Shown piece after piece: positions 6,182-12,373 of a stretch of 29,314 nucleotides of DNA; the stretch's first letter is position 1, and each line of letters begins with the position of its first letter. The stretch lies in IMG/VR virus record IMGVR_UViG_3300049791_000036, positions 1 through 29,314 of that record, one strand, 5' to 3'. The notes beneath the pieces are model-generated. The model did not search any database. It saw only the letters and a list, made by a program, of their open reading frames with translations, and was not told where the DNA came from. The stretch is from a virus. The position numbers were made by a program, and so were the translations under genes.

Positions 6182-7843
6182 GTGGCGCTTACGACCCCGG
6201 TCGCCCTCACCGCTATTGCGTCCGGGGCCGCGGCGACTCTCGTCTCGGCGTCGTACACGCCGACCGCCAACGGCATCCAGTTCGTCTACATCGCAGCGAC
6301 CGGGTCAGTCAACGGGCAAACCCTCTCCTCCGTCTCGTCGACCCACGCGGGCACGGGCGCGTGGACGATCGTCAAGTTCACGCCATCTGCACTGTCGAAG
6401 TGTTGCGCGGCCGTCGCATGGGCCATCACGGGTTCCTCGCCCGGCTCCGGGACATTCACCGCGACGTTCGCGTCCACCAGCGCGGACAACGAGCTGCTGG
6501 TCTGTGAGACGACGGGCCAGGACGCTGTCACCCCGGTCAATGGGCAGGACTTTCAGGGCGACGCGGTAACCGCGACGACACCGGTCCTGACCCTGTCTGT
6601 CGCCCCCGCCGTCGGCGACATGACGGTCGTCTGTTTCGCCGGCCGGAATGTCGGCGCCAACCCCGGTGTCCCGTCCGCCACCGACACGTTCCTGTCGTTG
6701 GGTGCGAACAACCACGTCAACCCGTGCGCGTCGATCATCGGCGCCTACCGCATCACCTCCACATCGACCGGGATCACCCCGGCCGGCATGGGGACCGTCG
6801 CCAACGCTGGCGCCGCGATCGTCATCAAAGCCGCAGCAGCCGCCGCGGCCGGTGCCCCGTTCGTCCTGCCCCCGTTCCCCAGCACCCGGGCGCTACGGCC
6901 AGGGTTCGGCTTCCTCCCGACGCCGCTGCTCGGGTTCATGCCGTGGGCAGGCTTGCCGCTGCTCGCGCAGACCGCCGCGCAGGTCACGACCCCGGTCACC
7001 GCCACCCGCTCGACAACATGGAATGTGCTGGCGCCGGTCGCCGCCACGAGGGCCACGTCCTGGAACGTCGCCGCGCAGGTCCAGCAGACCAAGGCCACGA
7101 CGTGGAACGTCCTCGGTCAGGTCGCTGCGACTCGCGCCACAACCTGGAATGTTGCCGCGCAGGTCGCCCAGACGAAGGCAACTACCTGGAACGTGGCCGC
7201 GCAAGTGGCCGCCACAAGGGCCACAACGTGGAACGTAGCCGCCCAAGTCCTCGGAACACGCGCAACTACCTGGAACACCCTCGCGGCCGTCACAGCCGCC
7301 ACCAGGGCCACCACATGGAACACCCTCGCCCAAGTCCAGCAGACCAAAGCGACCCTCTGGAACGTCGCCAGCTCACTGACCCCAGTCCTCGCCACCAGGG
7401 CGACCACATGGAACGTCGCCGCACAGGTCCAAGGCACCCGAGCGACGACCTGGAATGTCAACGCAGCAGTGGCAGCGACCCGCTCCACAACGTGGAATGT
7501 GCGAGCCACCGCCACCGCATCGCGAGCCACGTCCTGGAACGTGGCCGCTCAGTTACAGGCTACTCGGTCGACGACCTGGGACACCCGCAGCCAGGTCGCG
7601 AGCCTGCGACCCACCACGTGGACCGTCCTCGCCACCATCCTCGCCACACGGACCACCCTATGGAACGTCGCCGCCGGCGGCGGACCACCGCCGTCCGGGT
7701 TCACCTACAAAGCCGGACACCTTATCAGCCTTTGGGAAGCCGGCCGACCTACCGATGAGCTACCCACCGCGCCCGCCTGGCGGGAGACCGCCACCCACAC
7801 GACCTGGAAGACAGGCCGCCCGACGTCGAGGAGTCCTGTCTGA
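6182..7843 (+). CDS. tail fibre-like protein with TWNV repeats
   Basis: The 553-residue product uses a GTG start after GAGGCGG. Residues 1-225 are a beta-sandwich-like domain (TLVSASYTPTANGIQFVYIA; WAITGSSPGSGTFTATFAS), perhaps carbohydrate-binding. A Pro-rich hydrophobic segment follows at 228-262. Sixteen tandem units of about 14 residues then run from 275 to about 498, consensus T[RK]ATTWNVAAQVxx, with a conserved Trp-Asn/Asp. A short C-terminal region has two related W-x-AGRPT/W-KTGRPT motifs. A rod or fibre shaft presenting a receptor-binding domain is the best reading. Host recognition is inferred. Confidence 0.75.
   Translation: MALTTPVALTAIASGAAATLVSASYTPTANGIQFVYIAATGSVNGQTLSSVSSTHAGTGAWTIVKFTPSALSKCCAAVAWAITGSSPGSGTFTATFASTSADNELLVCETTGQDAVTPVNGQDFQGDAVTATTPVLTLSVAPAVGDMTVVCFAGRNVGANPGVPSATDTFLSLGANNHVNPCASIIGAYRITSTSTGITPAGMGTVANAGAAIVIKAAAAAAAGAPFVLPPFPSTRALRPGFGFLPTPLLGFMPWAGLPLLAQTAAQVTTPVTATRSTTWNVLAPVAATRATSWNVAAQVQQTKATTWNVLGQVAATRATTWNVAAQVAQTKATTWNVAAQVAATRATTWNVAAQVLGTRATTWNTLAAVTAATRATTWNTLAQVQQTKATLWNVASSLTPVLATRATTWNVAAQVQGTRATTWNVNAAVAATRSTTWNVRATATASRATSWNVAAQLQATRSTTWDTRSQVASLRPTTWTVLATILATRTTLWNVAAGGGPPPSGFTYKAGHLISLWEAGRPTDELPTAPAWRETATHTTWKTGRPTSRSPV
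7004..7675 (+). repeat. 16 in-frame ~42-bp repeats coding TWNV units
   Basis: Each unit codes roughly TRATTWNVAAQVxx. Thirteen complete units are 14 codons, one is 15, one is 17, and the last is partial. DNA copies diverge mainly at third positions and at unit residues 9-14, so the array is old enough to vary but still expandable by slippage or recombination. Confidence 0.85.
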
Positions 7844-8160
7844 TGCGCCACGACTCCGTCACCCCCATCTACATTCCCGTGACCGGCCCCTCCGGCTGGC
7901 AGTCAACGGCGACCGGTGTGGCCGTGTCGATCAACGACGGCGCCGCGTGGTTGACGGCGGGGATCACGATCGTCACGGCGACCGCTACCGCGATCACCCT
8001 GGCGAACGGGACTGCCGGGACCCGCTGCTACATCAGCATCCCGGCCGCGACGGTCGGCATCAGCGCACTCGCTGGCCAACTGCTTGAGTTCCTCGTCAAG
8101 CTGACCAACGGCGCGGATGTGCCGGTCATGTCGGCGGCAGGGAAGTTCTGGATCGAATAG
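7843..8160 (+). CDS. small beta-rich hypothetical protein, probably virion-associated
   Basis: The 105-residue product (MRHDSVTPIYIPVTGPSGW...) has alternating strands (VAVSINDGAAW, TIVTATATAITLANG, CYISIPAATVGI) and ends KFWIE. It is the last gene of the operon before the terminator at 8187. It starts at an ATG overlapping the fibre stop (TGATG), which suggests a fibre partner such as a chaperone or tip protein. No family is recognised. Confidence 0.6.
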   Translation: MRHDSVTPIYIPVTGPSGWQSTATGVAVSINDGAAWLTAGITIVTATATAITLANGTAGTRCYISIPAATVGISALAGQLLEFLVKLTNGADVPVMSAAGKFWIE

Positions 8161-8186
8161 CCCTACCTGCTCGGCCCCCTTTTGCT

Positions 8187-8234
8187 GGCCCCGCTCTGTT
8201 TCCCCTAACCCGGGCAGAGCGGGGCCGCTTTTCT
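8187..8234 (+). terminator. strong intrinsic terminator of the lysis/tail operon
   Basis: A perfect 12-bp stem, GGCCCCGCTCTG (8187-8198) and CAGAGCGGGGCC (8215-8226), with a 16-nt loop is followed by GCTTTTCT. It separates the rightward operon from the convergent leftward immunity operon, whose last stop is at 8233. The opposite strand has no T-tract, so termination is expected mainly for plus-strand transcripts. Confidence 0.85.
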
Positions 8235-8406
8235 ATGTCCGCTCCACGTCACCTAACGGGCAGCACGCCGCCCCGTCATATGAATCGTCGGCCATGCACT
8301 CGCCCGCATGGGCGGCCGGGGCCGGTGCAGTCCGTGGCTGGTCCCGGACCTCGAACCTCAGCGGGACCGCTTCGTCTTCGAGCTCTTCGACGTCGAGGCG
8401 CCCCAT
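8233..8406 (-). CDS. small acidic hypothetical protein, 57 aa
   Basis: ATG at 8406 overlaps the stop of the upstream small gene (TGATG). The product (MGRLDVEELEDEAVPLRFEV...) has an acidic N-half and ends in a cysteine-bearing segment (GECMADDSYDGAACCPLGD). It is the last gene of the leftward operon. No family is recognised. Position suggests a lysogeny-expressed gene. Confidence 0.5.
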   Translation of the reverse strand: MGRLDVEELEDEAVPLRFEVRDQPRTAPAPAAHAGECMADDSYDGAACCPLGDVERT

Positions 8407-8507
8407 CAGAACGTGCCCCGATCCGCGGCCGTCCGCCGCGGCTTCGCCAACCTGGCCGCGACCACCAACCCAGCCACCACGAGCCCAGCCGCGATCAGAA
8501 TCTTCAC
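8406..8507 (-). CDS. 33-residue membrane protein downstream of integrase
   Basis: A GTG start (MKILIAAGLVVAGLVVAARLAKPRR...) lies 9 bp after the integrase stop and is coupled to the next gene by TGATG. Residues 2-19 form one hydrophobic helix followed by a basic tail. Such tiny membrane proteins expressed with int/rep can serve superinfection exclusion, but that is only a possibility here. Confidence 0.5.
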   Translation of the reverse strand: MKILIAAGLVVAGLVVAARLAKPRRTAADRGTF

Positions 8508-8516
8508 CGCACGACT

Positions 8517-9401
8517 CTAACCCCGCAACACGGGAAGCCGCCCGATCGCCTCGACCCGCCGGTCCTCCCCCACCGCAACGTAGATCGCGGTCGTAGCTAG
8601 CGATGCGTGCCGGAGCAACGTCTGCGCGGTCCTCAGATCGGCGCCGTTGCGGACCAGCTGCGTCCCATACCAATGCCGCAGCCCGTGCGCTGTACCGGGG
8701 ACGCCGGCGCGGGTCATCGCTATCGACACGATCCGGGAGACCGACGCCGCCAACACTGGACCGACCGTCCGGTGATCCGCATTCCCGACATACGTGGTGA
8801 ACCAGTACCCCTTCCCGGGATAGCCAGCGGCCTCCCGCGCGATCCGCGGATGCAGGGGCAGCCACTCATCCACGCCGCCCTTGCCGACTACGTAGAGGCG
8901 GGCGCCGAGCTGGTCGACGTCCTCGCCCCGAATCTTCGCTATCTCATGGACCCGCAAGCCTTGGAAGGCGGCGAGCAGGATCATGGTCCGCGTCCGCCGG
9001 TGCATCCGCGAGGCCAGGAGGCGCTCGATATGTGCTGTCTCGACCGGCCGGGGTCGGCGGCGGGGGATCTTGGGCCTAGGCACTTCGGTCATCGGGTTGT
9101 CGCCGCGGTGGCCATGCTCGACTAGCCATCTGCACCATGCGGAGAGGGCTACGTGGTAGTTGGCGCGGGTCGACTGGGAGATCCCGGACCGGGCGAGGTA
9201 GGTGAGGATCTGCCGGGAGGTTAAGACGTGTGGTGATACGTCGGATGCTTTGGCGACCCGGTTGACCATCATCGGCCGGTCGCGGATGGTGCGTCTGGCC
9301 ATCCCCTGCGCCTGCATCCAGAGCACCCAGTCATCTGTGAGGCTGGGTGGTCCGGGTGCTGGGTTGGGGATGCTCCGAAGCTGTCCCGCCACGCCGACCA
9401 C
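8517..9401 (-). CDS. int: tyrosine-family integrase
   Basis: The 294-residue product has the tyrosine recombinase catalytic set: R150 (FQGLRVHEI), K174 (VVGKGG), H239-x2-R242 (HGLRHWYGTQL), H265 (LLRHASLATT) and Y274 (AIYV). Residues ~20-100 form the SAM-like core-binding domain (WVLWMQAQGMARRTIRD; RANYHVALSAWCRWLV). There is little N-terminal sequence for an arm-binding domain. It uses a GTG start. The attP lies about 150 bp upstream, inside the repressor gene, and both genes are transcribed leftward. It should join attP to a host tRNA gene and, with the HTH protein at 10011, excise. Confidence 0.93.
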   Translation of the reverse strand: MVGVAGQLRSIPNPAPGPPSLTDDWVLWMQAQGMARRTIRDRPMMVNRVAKASDVSPHVLTSRQILTYLARSGISQSTRANYHVALSAWCRWLVEHGHRGDNPMTEVPRPKIPRRRPRPVETAHIERLLASRMHRRTRTMILLAAFQGLRVHEIAKIRGEDVDQLGARLYVVGKGGVDEWLPLHPRIAREAAGYPGKGYWFTTYVGNADHRTVGPVLAASVSRIVSIAMTRAGVPGTAHGLRHWYGTQLVRNGADLRTAQTLLRHASLATTAIYVAVGEDRRVEAIGRLPVLRG

Positions 9402-9434
9402 CTCGCCGTAAGTAACGAGCCAGTCGCAGAATAG

Positions 9435-9860
9435 TTACGCAGCGGGCTCGCAGATAGGGCCGAATGGCTTGGGGGCAAAGGGATTCCAGCGCCGGGAGGC
9501 ACGCGCGTTGCGCCTGCGCTCGGCGTGGCCCATGAGGTCAGAAGGCGGTGCGTCTGACGTGTAATCGGACGGCCGTTGGTTCGAGTCCAACCGCGGGAGC
9601 TTCTCACCACCATCTGGACCACCGCGTGTGGTCCCTTCGGATAGCCAGGCCATGGCCACTCCGGTCCTCATCGCCCAAGCGAGCAACACGGGGCGTGACG
9701 GGCTGGAGTGGCCTTTCTCGTAGTTGGTGACTGAGCGGCGGCTGATCCCAACCTGGTCGGCGAAGTCGGCCTGGTCGAGGCCGGCGTGTTCGCGGGCCTT
9801 GCGGAGTCTGTCCGCCAGCGTCCATTGCGGGACGTTCCCTGGTAGCGGTGCCTGTGTCAT
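9435..9860 (-). CDS. immunity repressor, virion (full-length) form, with attP inside
   Basis: The 141-residue product has a Cro/C1-type helix-turn-helix at about 15-72 (TLADRLRKAREHAGL; DFADQVGISRRSVTNYEKG). Residues 87-103 (KLPRLDSNQRPSDYTSD) are the antisense translation of a tRNA-like sequence, so the probable attP core is in the coding sequence. After it comes a basic tail ending PFGPICEPAA. A terminal Ala-Ala resembles the ssrA/ClpXP degron. Integration would swap everything beyond about residue 100 for host-encoded sequence. This is the architecture of the BPs-type integration-dependent repressor. ATG 9860 overlaps the uORF TGA by 4 bp. The stability claim is inference. Confidence 0.85.
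   Translation of the reverse strand: MTQAPLPGNVPQWTLADRLRKAREHAGLDQADFADQVGISRRSVTNYEKGHSSPSRPVLLAWAMRTGVAMAWLSEGTTRGGPDGGEKLPRLDSNQRPSDYTSDAPPSDLMGHAERRRNARASRRWNPFAPKPFGPICEPAA
9527..9601 (+). other. attP: attP: degenerate tRNA-like sequence inside the repressor gene
   Basis: The 3' half reads as a tRNA: anticodon stem TCTGA/TCGGA (9553-9557, 9565-9569), loop CGTGTAA, variable region CGGCC, perfect T-arm GTTGG-TTCGAGT-CCAAC (9575-9591), then CGCGGGAG. The 5' half is decayed but recognisable (GGTCAG...GGTGC at 9536-9551), with mispaired D and acceptor stems. The whole fits a 73-nt tRNA. The anticodon position reads TGT (Thr). The loop lacks T33, and the acceptor ending GGGA-G would suit tRNA-Asn if host identity begins only at 9562. 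It is therefore an attachment site, not a working tRNA. Confidence 0.8.
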
Positions 9861-9916
9861 ATCTGAGCCTTCTGGGCGGGCCGGGGTTTCTGTGGGGGCG
9901 GGTGCCCCGGCGTCAT
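9857..9916 (-). CDS. 19-codon uORF of the repressor transcript
   Basis: MTPGHPPPQKPRPAQKAQI starts 6 bp after the -10-like AACGAT and so could be translated from a leaderless mRNA. Its TGA overlaps the repressor ATG by 4 bp (ATGA). The PPP run can stall ribosomes unless EF-P acts, offering a way to tune repressor translation. Sequence layout is direct; expression is inferred. Confidence 0.45.
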   Translation of the reverse strand: MTPGHPPPQKPRPAQKAQI

Positions 9917-9952
9917 GTGAGCATCGTTGCGCACCCGAGCAAGGTTAGTCAA
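9917..9952 (-). promoter_or_regulatory. candidate repressor promoter
   Basis: On the minus strand TTGACT (9947-9952) is followed by 18 bp, AACGAT (9923-9928, weak -10) and 6 bp to the uORF ATG at 9916. The operator at 9918-9933 covers the -10, which suggests autoregulation or Cro-type repression. Confidence 0.5.
9918..9933. promoter_or_regulatory. operator candidate TGAGCATCGTTGCGCA
   Basis: It differs at two of 16 positions from the perfect palindrome at 250-265 and overlaps the repressor -10. Its right half TTGCGCA is intact; the left half is altered to TGAGCAT. Confidence 0.5.
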
Positions 9953-9961
9953 CCCCTGGGC

Positions 9962-9977
9962 TGAACAACGTTGCTTG
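9962..9977. promoter_or_regulatory. operator candidate over the excisionase -35
   Basis: TGAACAACGTTGCTTG keeps the CAACGTTG(C) core of the 250-265 palindrome with altered outer bases. It overlaps the first bases of the excisionase -35 (TTGACA at 9975-9980). Confidence 0.4.
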
Positions 9978-10010
9978 ACAGAGGTGCGCATCTGCGCATA
10001 CCTTCTACCT
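9975..10010 (+). promoter_or_regulatory. early rightward promoter, leaderless
   Basis: A consensus -35 TTGACA (9975-9980), an 18-bp spacer and -10 TACCTT (9999-10004) lie 6 bp before the ATG at 10011. No Shine-Dalgarno precedes that ATG, so transcription should start at or next to it. The spacer holds TGCGCATCTGCGCA. Confidence 0.7.
9985..9998. promoter_or_regulatory. operator candidate TGCGCA-TC-TGCGCA
   Basis: Two TGCGCA half-sites with a 2-bp spacer lie between the -35 and -10 of the early promoter. The arrangement recurs at 24521-24534 as TGCGCA-TA-CGCGCA. Binding there would block early transcription. Confidence 0.5.
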
Positions 10011-10211
10011 ATGGCAGACCTGCTCACCACGGCACAGACCGCCGAAAAGTTCAACCGGTCTGTACCCACCATCAACCGCTGGGCCGCCGAAGGGCGGCTC
10101 CCCGTCGCACTCAAGCTCGACGGCCCTCGCGGCGCCAACCTGTTCGACCCCAAGGTCGTCCAGGCCCTTCTCGACGCGGAAACCGCCGCAGCCCAACAGA
10201 TTTCAGCCTGA
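10011..10211 (+). CDS. small HTH protein: excisionase or Cro-like
   Basis: This 66-residue protein has a MerR/excisionase-type helix-turn-helix (TTAQTAEKFNRSVPTINRWAAEGRLPVALKL) and a short strand-helix ending (FDPKVVQALLDAETAAAQQ). ATG 10011 is chosen because the upstream in-frame extension would include the operator/promoter. It is divergent from the repressor and first in the early operon, where an excisionase or Cro belongs. One protein may do both jobs; sequence alone does not tell. Confidence 0.8.
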   Translation: MADLLTTAQTAEKFNRSVPTINRWAAEGRLPVALKLDGPRGANLFDPKVVQALLDAETAAAQQISA

Positions 10212-10220
10212 ACGACGACC

Positions 10221-10265
10221 GGTCCCCAACACCACCCCTGGAACGGGTCAGCGGTGATGGGGACC
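10221..10265 (+). other. inverted repeat between excisionase and LamG genes
   Basis: GGTCCCCA-AC-ACC (10221-10233) pairs with GGT-GA-TGGGGACC (10253-10265): an 8-bp plus a 3-bp stem around a small internal loop, with a 19-nt apical loop. There is no T-tract afterwards. It may be an RNA element that attenuates or processes the early transcript. Confidence 0.4.
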
Positions 10266-10283
10266 AGACAGGACAAGTCTCGC

Positions 10284-11081
10284 ATGCGCACTACACGTCT
10301 CGCTATCACCGGCCTCGTCTTGGCCGGGCTCGCCCTGCTCGGGGGGGCGAGCCCAGCACCAGCTAGCACCTCCACCTCTGCGACGGCCAGCCCGTCCGCG
10401 ACGTGCCCCGAGCTCACCGGCAACTTCGACCGCATCTACTGGGGACTCAACGAGGCCGCCGGGTCCACGTTCGTCGACGACTCCCACGGCGACCCCGCCA
10501 ACCGGCTCTCGATCACCGACAACGGCAACGCAGTAACCAACCAAGTCACCATCGGCGGCGGCACCGCCCGCGGCAACGACCACGGCCTCCTCACTTCTCC
10601 CGCCGCGGTCATGAACCCGGGCACCCACGACTTCTTCATCTGCGCCTCCCTCAACACCGTCACCGCCGGCGACGGGTTCAACTGGCTGCAGGAGGGCACG
10701 TCTAACGGCGGCACCGACGCCTGCGCCGGCGGGACGTCGAACGGGCAGATCAAGTTCGGCCCCAACACCTACGTGAAAGTCCAGGGCACGTTGGGTTGCG
10801 CGAAGCCGCTGACCGGGGTCAGCCCCAACAGTTTCAACGGCTCCGCCTATCACACGTTCGGCGTTGTCCGGCACGGCGACTACATCGCCGTCTACGTCGA
10901 CCACACCTCCCGCGGGACCGTGCATACGGTCGGCGGGATCGGCGCCGTGAACCTCTCCGGCAGTGCTGACCGGCTCTCCGTCCTCGGCAAGTACATCGAG
11001 TCCGGCACCTACCCGGCCGACTACACGGTCGACATGTGTCAGTGCGCCGTCCGGGAGCTTGAGATGGGCGTAGCGCCATGA
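10284..11081 (+). CDS. secreted LamG/concanavalin-A-like protein
   Basis: The 265-residue product starts with a signal peptide (MRTTRLAITGLVLAGLALLGGASPAPA) and a Ser/Thr/Ala linker. The rest resembles a LamG-like jelly roll: DRIYWGLNEAAGSTFVDDSHGD near 49-70, then alternating strands (THDFFICASLNT; YHTFGVVRHGDYIAVYVDHTSRG) and paired cysteines. ATG 10284 is used because an AGGACA precedes it and the signal peptide begins there. As second gene of the early operon, an exported sugar-binding-like protein may alter the host surface. That function is inferred. Confidence 0.75.
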   Translation: MRTTRLAITGLVLAGLALLGGASPAPASTSTSATASPSATCPELTGNFDRIYWGLNEAAGSTFVDDSHGDPANRLSITDNGNAVTNQVTIGGGTARGNDHGLLTSPAAVMNPGTHDFFICASLNTVTAGDGFNWLQEGTSNGGTDACAGGTSNGQIKFGPNTYVKVQGTLGCAKPLTGVSPNSFNGSAYHTFGVVRHGDYIAVYVDHTSRGTVHTVGGIGAVNLSGSADRLSVLGKYIESGTYPADYTVDMCQCAVRELEMGVAP

Positions 11082-11608
11082 CCGCCGTCTGGCTGGAGAT
11101 CGACGGTTCGCCCGTTAAGGCCGAGGACTGCTGCTGGCTGACCTACGCTCCGTGTGGCTGCGTTAGCGGCGTCTGCCTGGTCGATGTCGGTGACGAGGTG
11201 CTTGTTACCGAGGAGCAGGCGCTGGCCTACACCCACGAGAACAAACAACTTCGCGAGGAGTCCATCCGCCAGGGAGACCGACTCGAACTGGCAGCCCGCT
11301 CAACGTTCGCGGCGATAGAGAATTTCGGCAGATGCCCGCACATCCCGCAGTGGGGCGTCGAGCCAACGCCGATCCCGGAAGGCATGGTCTGGGCCAGCCC
11401 TGACGGAAGTGGACGCCGCACCAACATCAAGCACCTGATCGACTCGGACAAGGTCAACGACTACTCGTCACAGTCAAAGCCGTTGTGTGGCAAGGCAACT
11501 CGCGGCGTCTACCGCGACGAGCGCTGGTCGACAAGTTCCTGCGCCGAGTGTGTGAAGTGCCGTGAAACGGCAATGGCACTGAGCCCAGCACTAGCGGTGA
11601 CCTCATGA
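11078..11608 (+). CDS. cysteine-rich hypothetical protein, 176 aa
   Basis: It overlaps the LamG gene by ATGA. The N-terminal part has clustered cysteines (EDCCWLTYAPCGCVSGVC), followed by a helical stretch (EEQALAYTHENKQLREESIRQ). A C-terminal CGK...SSCAECVKCRE cluster and an earlier GRCPHI give enough cysteines for one or two zinc sites. No family is recognised. It is a cytoplasmic early protein. Confidence 0.65.
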   Translation: MTAVWLEIDGSPVKAEDCCWLTYAPCGCVSGVCLVDVGDEVLVTEEQALAYTHENKQLREESIRQGDRLELAARSTFAAIENFGRCPHIPQWGVEPTPIPEGMVWASPDGSGRRTNIKHLIDSDKVNDYSSQSKPLCGKATRGVYRDERWSTSSCAECVKCRETAMALSPALAVTS

Positions 11609-11802
11609 CCGCCGCGCGGCCTCTAGCCGGCCGGTGGACGTTAGCCATCCTCATCCCCCTGACCGTCGCCGCATGCGTCGCAGTCGGGCTGGTCGCGGTG
11701 CCGCAGTACGAGAAGGCCCACGGCTCCGACTACCGGCAGACCACGCCCGCGCCGGCCGGGGACGCCGGCAGCGGCAAGCAGTACCCGGAGGCCACCCCGT
11801 GA
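11605..11802 (+). CDS. small membrane protein, 65 aa
   Basis: One hydrophobic helix at about 12-32 (TLAILIPLTVAACVAVGLVAVP) follows a basic N-terminus, then a Pro/Gly/Ala tail. The cysteine near residue 24 is not in a lipobox. ATGA and GTGA overlaps on both sides. The function is unknown; it could be an inner-membrane exclusion peptide. Confidence 0.6.
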   Translation: MTAARPLAGRWTLAILIPLTVAACVAVGLVAVPQYEKAHGSDYRQTTPAPAGDAGSGKQYPEATP

Positions 11803-12062
11803 CCACCACCGACACCCAAGTCACCTGCCCAGTCCGCCTACTCAGCCGCGGCGACCACATCACCATCAACGACCGCACCGTCGAAGTCACCGGGAACCAC
11901 CCGCAACGCCGACTCGGCGACGAGCGCCGCGAGTTCGCCCGCACCTACGAACTGTGCTGGATGGACGTCGAAACCTGGCACAACGACGGCGCCACGTTCC
12001 CAGCTGACCTTGAGTTCCCGTTCATCCGTTCTGCCGCAGAGATTCTGGAGACCACACCATGA
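11799..12062 (+). CDS. hypothetical protein, 87 aa
   Basis: The GTG start overlaps the preceding TGA (GTGA) and the stop overlaps the next ATG. The product begins TTTDTQVTCPVRLLSRGDHI and looks like a small beta-barrel (TINDRTVEVTGNHP) followed by a segment with TYELCWMDVETW and FPADLEFPF. No family is recognised. Confidence 0.6.
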   Translation: MTTTDTQVTCPVRLLSRGDHITINDRTVEVTGNHPQRRLGDERREFARTYELCWMDVETWHNDGATFPADLEFPFIRSAAEILETTP

Positions 12063-12373
12063 CCACCACACCGACCACCCCCGCCGCCAAGAAGACGCGG
12101 AAGATCCGCACCGCCGCGGAGGTCGCGCAGGACAACGTCGACGCCGTCACCAAGCGGGTCGCCCGCGCCGATGAGGCTTACACGCGTGCCGCGAAGGCTG
12201 CGACTGATGCGATCGCCGCGAAGGATGCCGCGCTCGCCGAGCGGACGGCCGCGAGGGCCGCCCTCGACTACGCCAAGAAAAACCCCGACCTGAAAGCCAC
12301 GACCCCGCAGGCCAGTTCGGCTGCGATCACCGAGGCCGTCAAGCCCATCGCGGAACCGGGGCTGACGTCATGA
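12059..12373 (+). CDS. Ala/Lys-rich coiled-coil protein, 104 aa
   Basis: A basic, Pro/Thr-rich N-terminus (TTTPTTPAAKKTRKIR) precedes an uninterrupted Ala/Asp/Arg helix at about 20-85, probably a coiled coil. The composition recalls small DNA-binding or scaffold-like phage proteins. It is coupled by 4-bp overlaps on both sides; function unknown. Confidence 0.6.
   Translation: MTTTPTTPAAKKTRKIRTAAEVAQDNVDAVTKRVARADEAYTRAAKAATDAIAAKDAALAERTAARAALDYAKKNPDLKATTPQASSAAITEAVKPIAEPGLTS

Noticed and set aside
7004-7675. Possible CRISPR or minisatellite array
   Set aside because: Repeats are contiguous 42-bp coding units in frame with third-position variation; there are no constant repeats separated by unique spacers.
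6724-7758. Plus-strand ORF of 344 codons in another frame of the fibre gene
   Set aside because: It is the out-of-frame reading of the repeats (His/Arg-rich). The TWNV frame has a regular hydrophobic pattern, a better start and correct coupling to 7843.
9527-9601. Functional tRNA gene
   Set aside because: The D-stem and acceptor stem do not pair, T33 is missing, and the stretch is inside the repressor coding sequence; it is an attachment site.
9857-10435. Minus-strand ORF of 192 codons across the switch region
   Set aside because: It runs antisense through the excisionase gene and the early promoter; only its last 19 codons make sense, as the repressor uORF.
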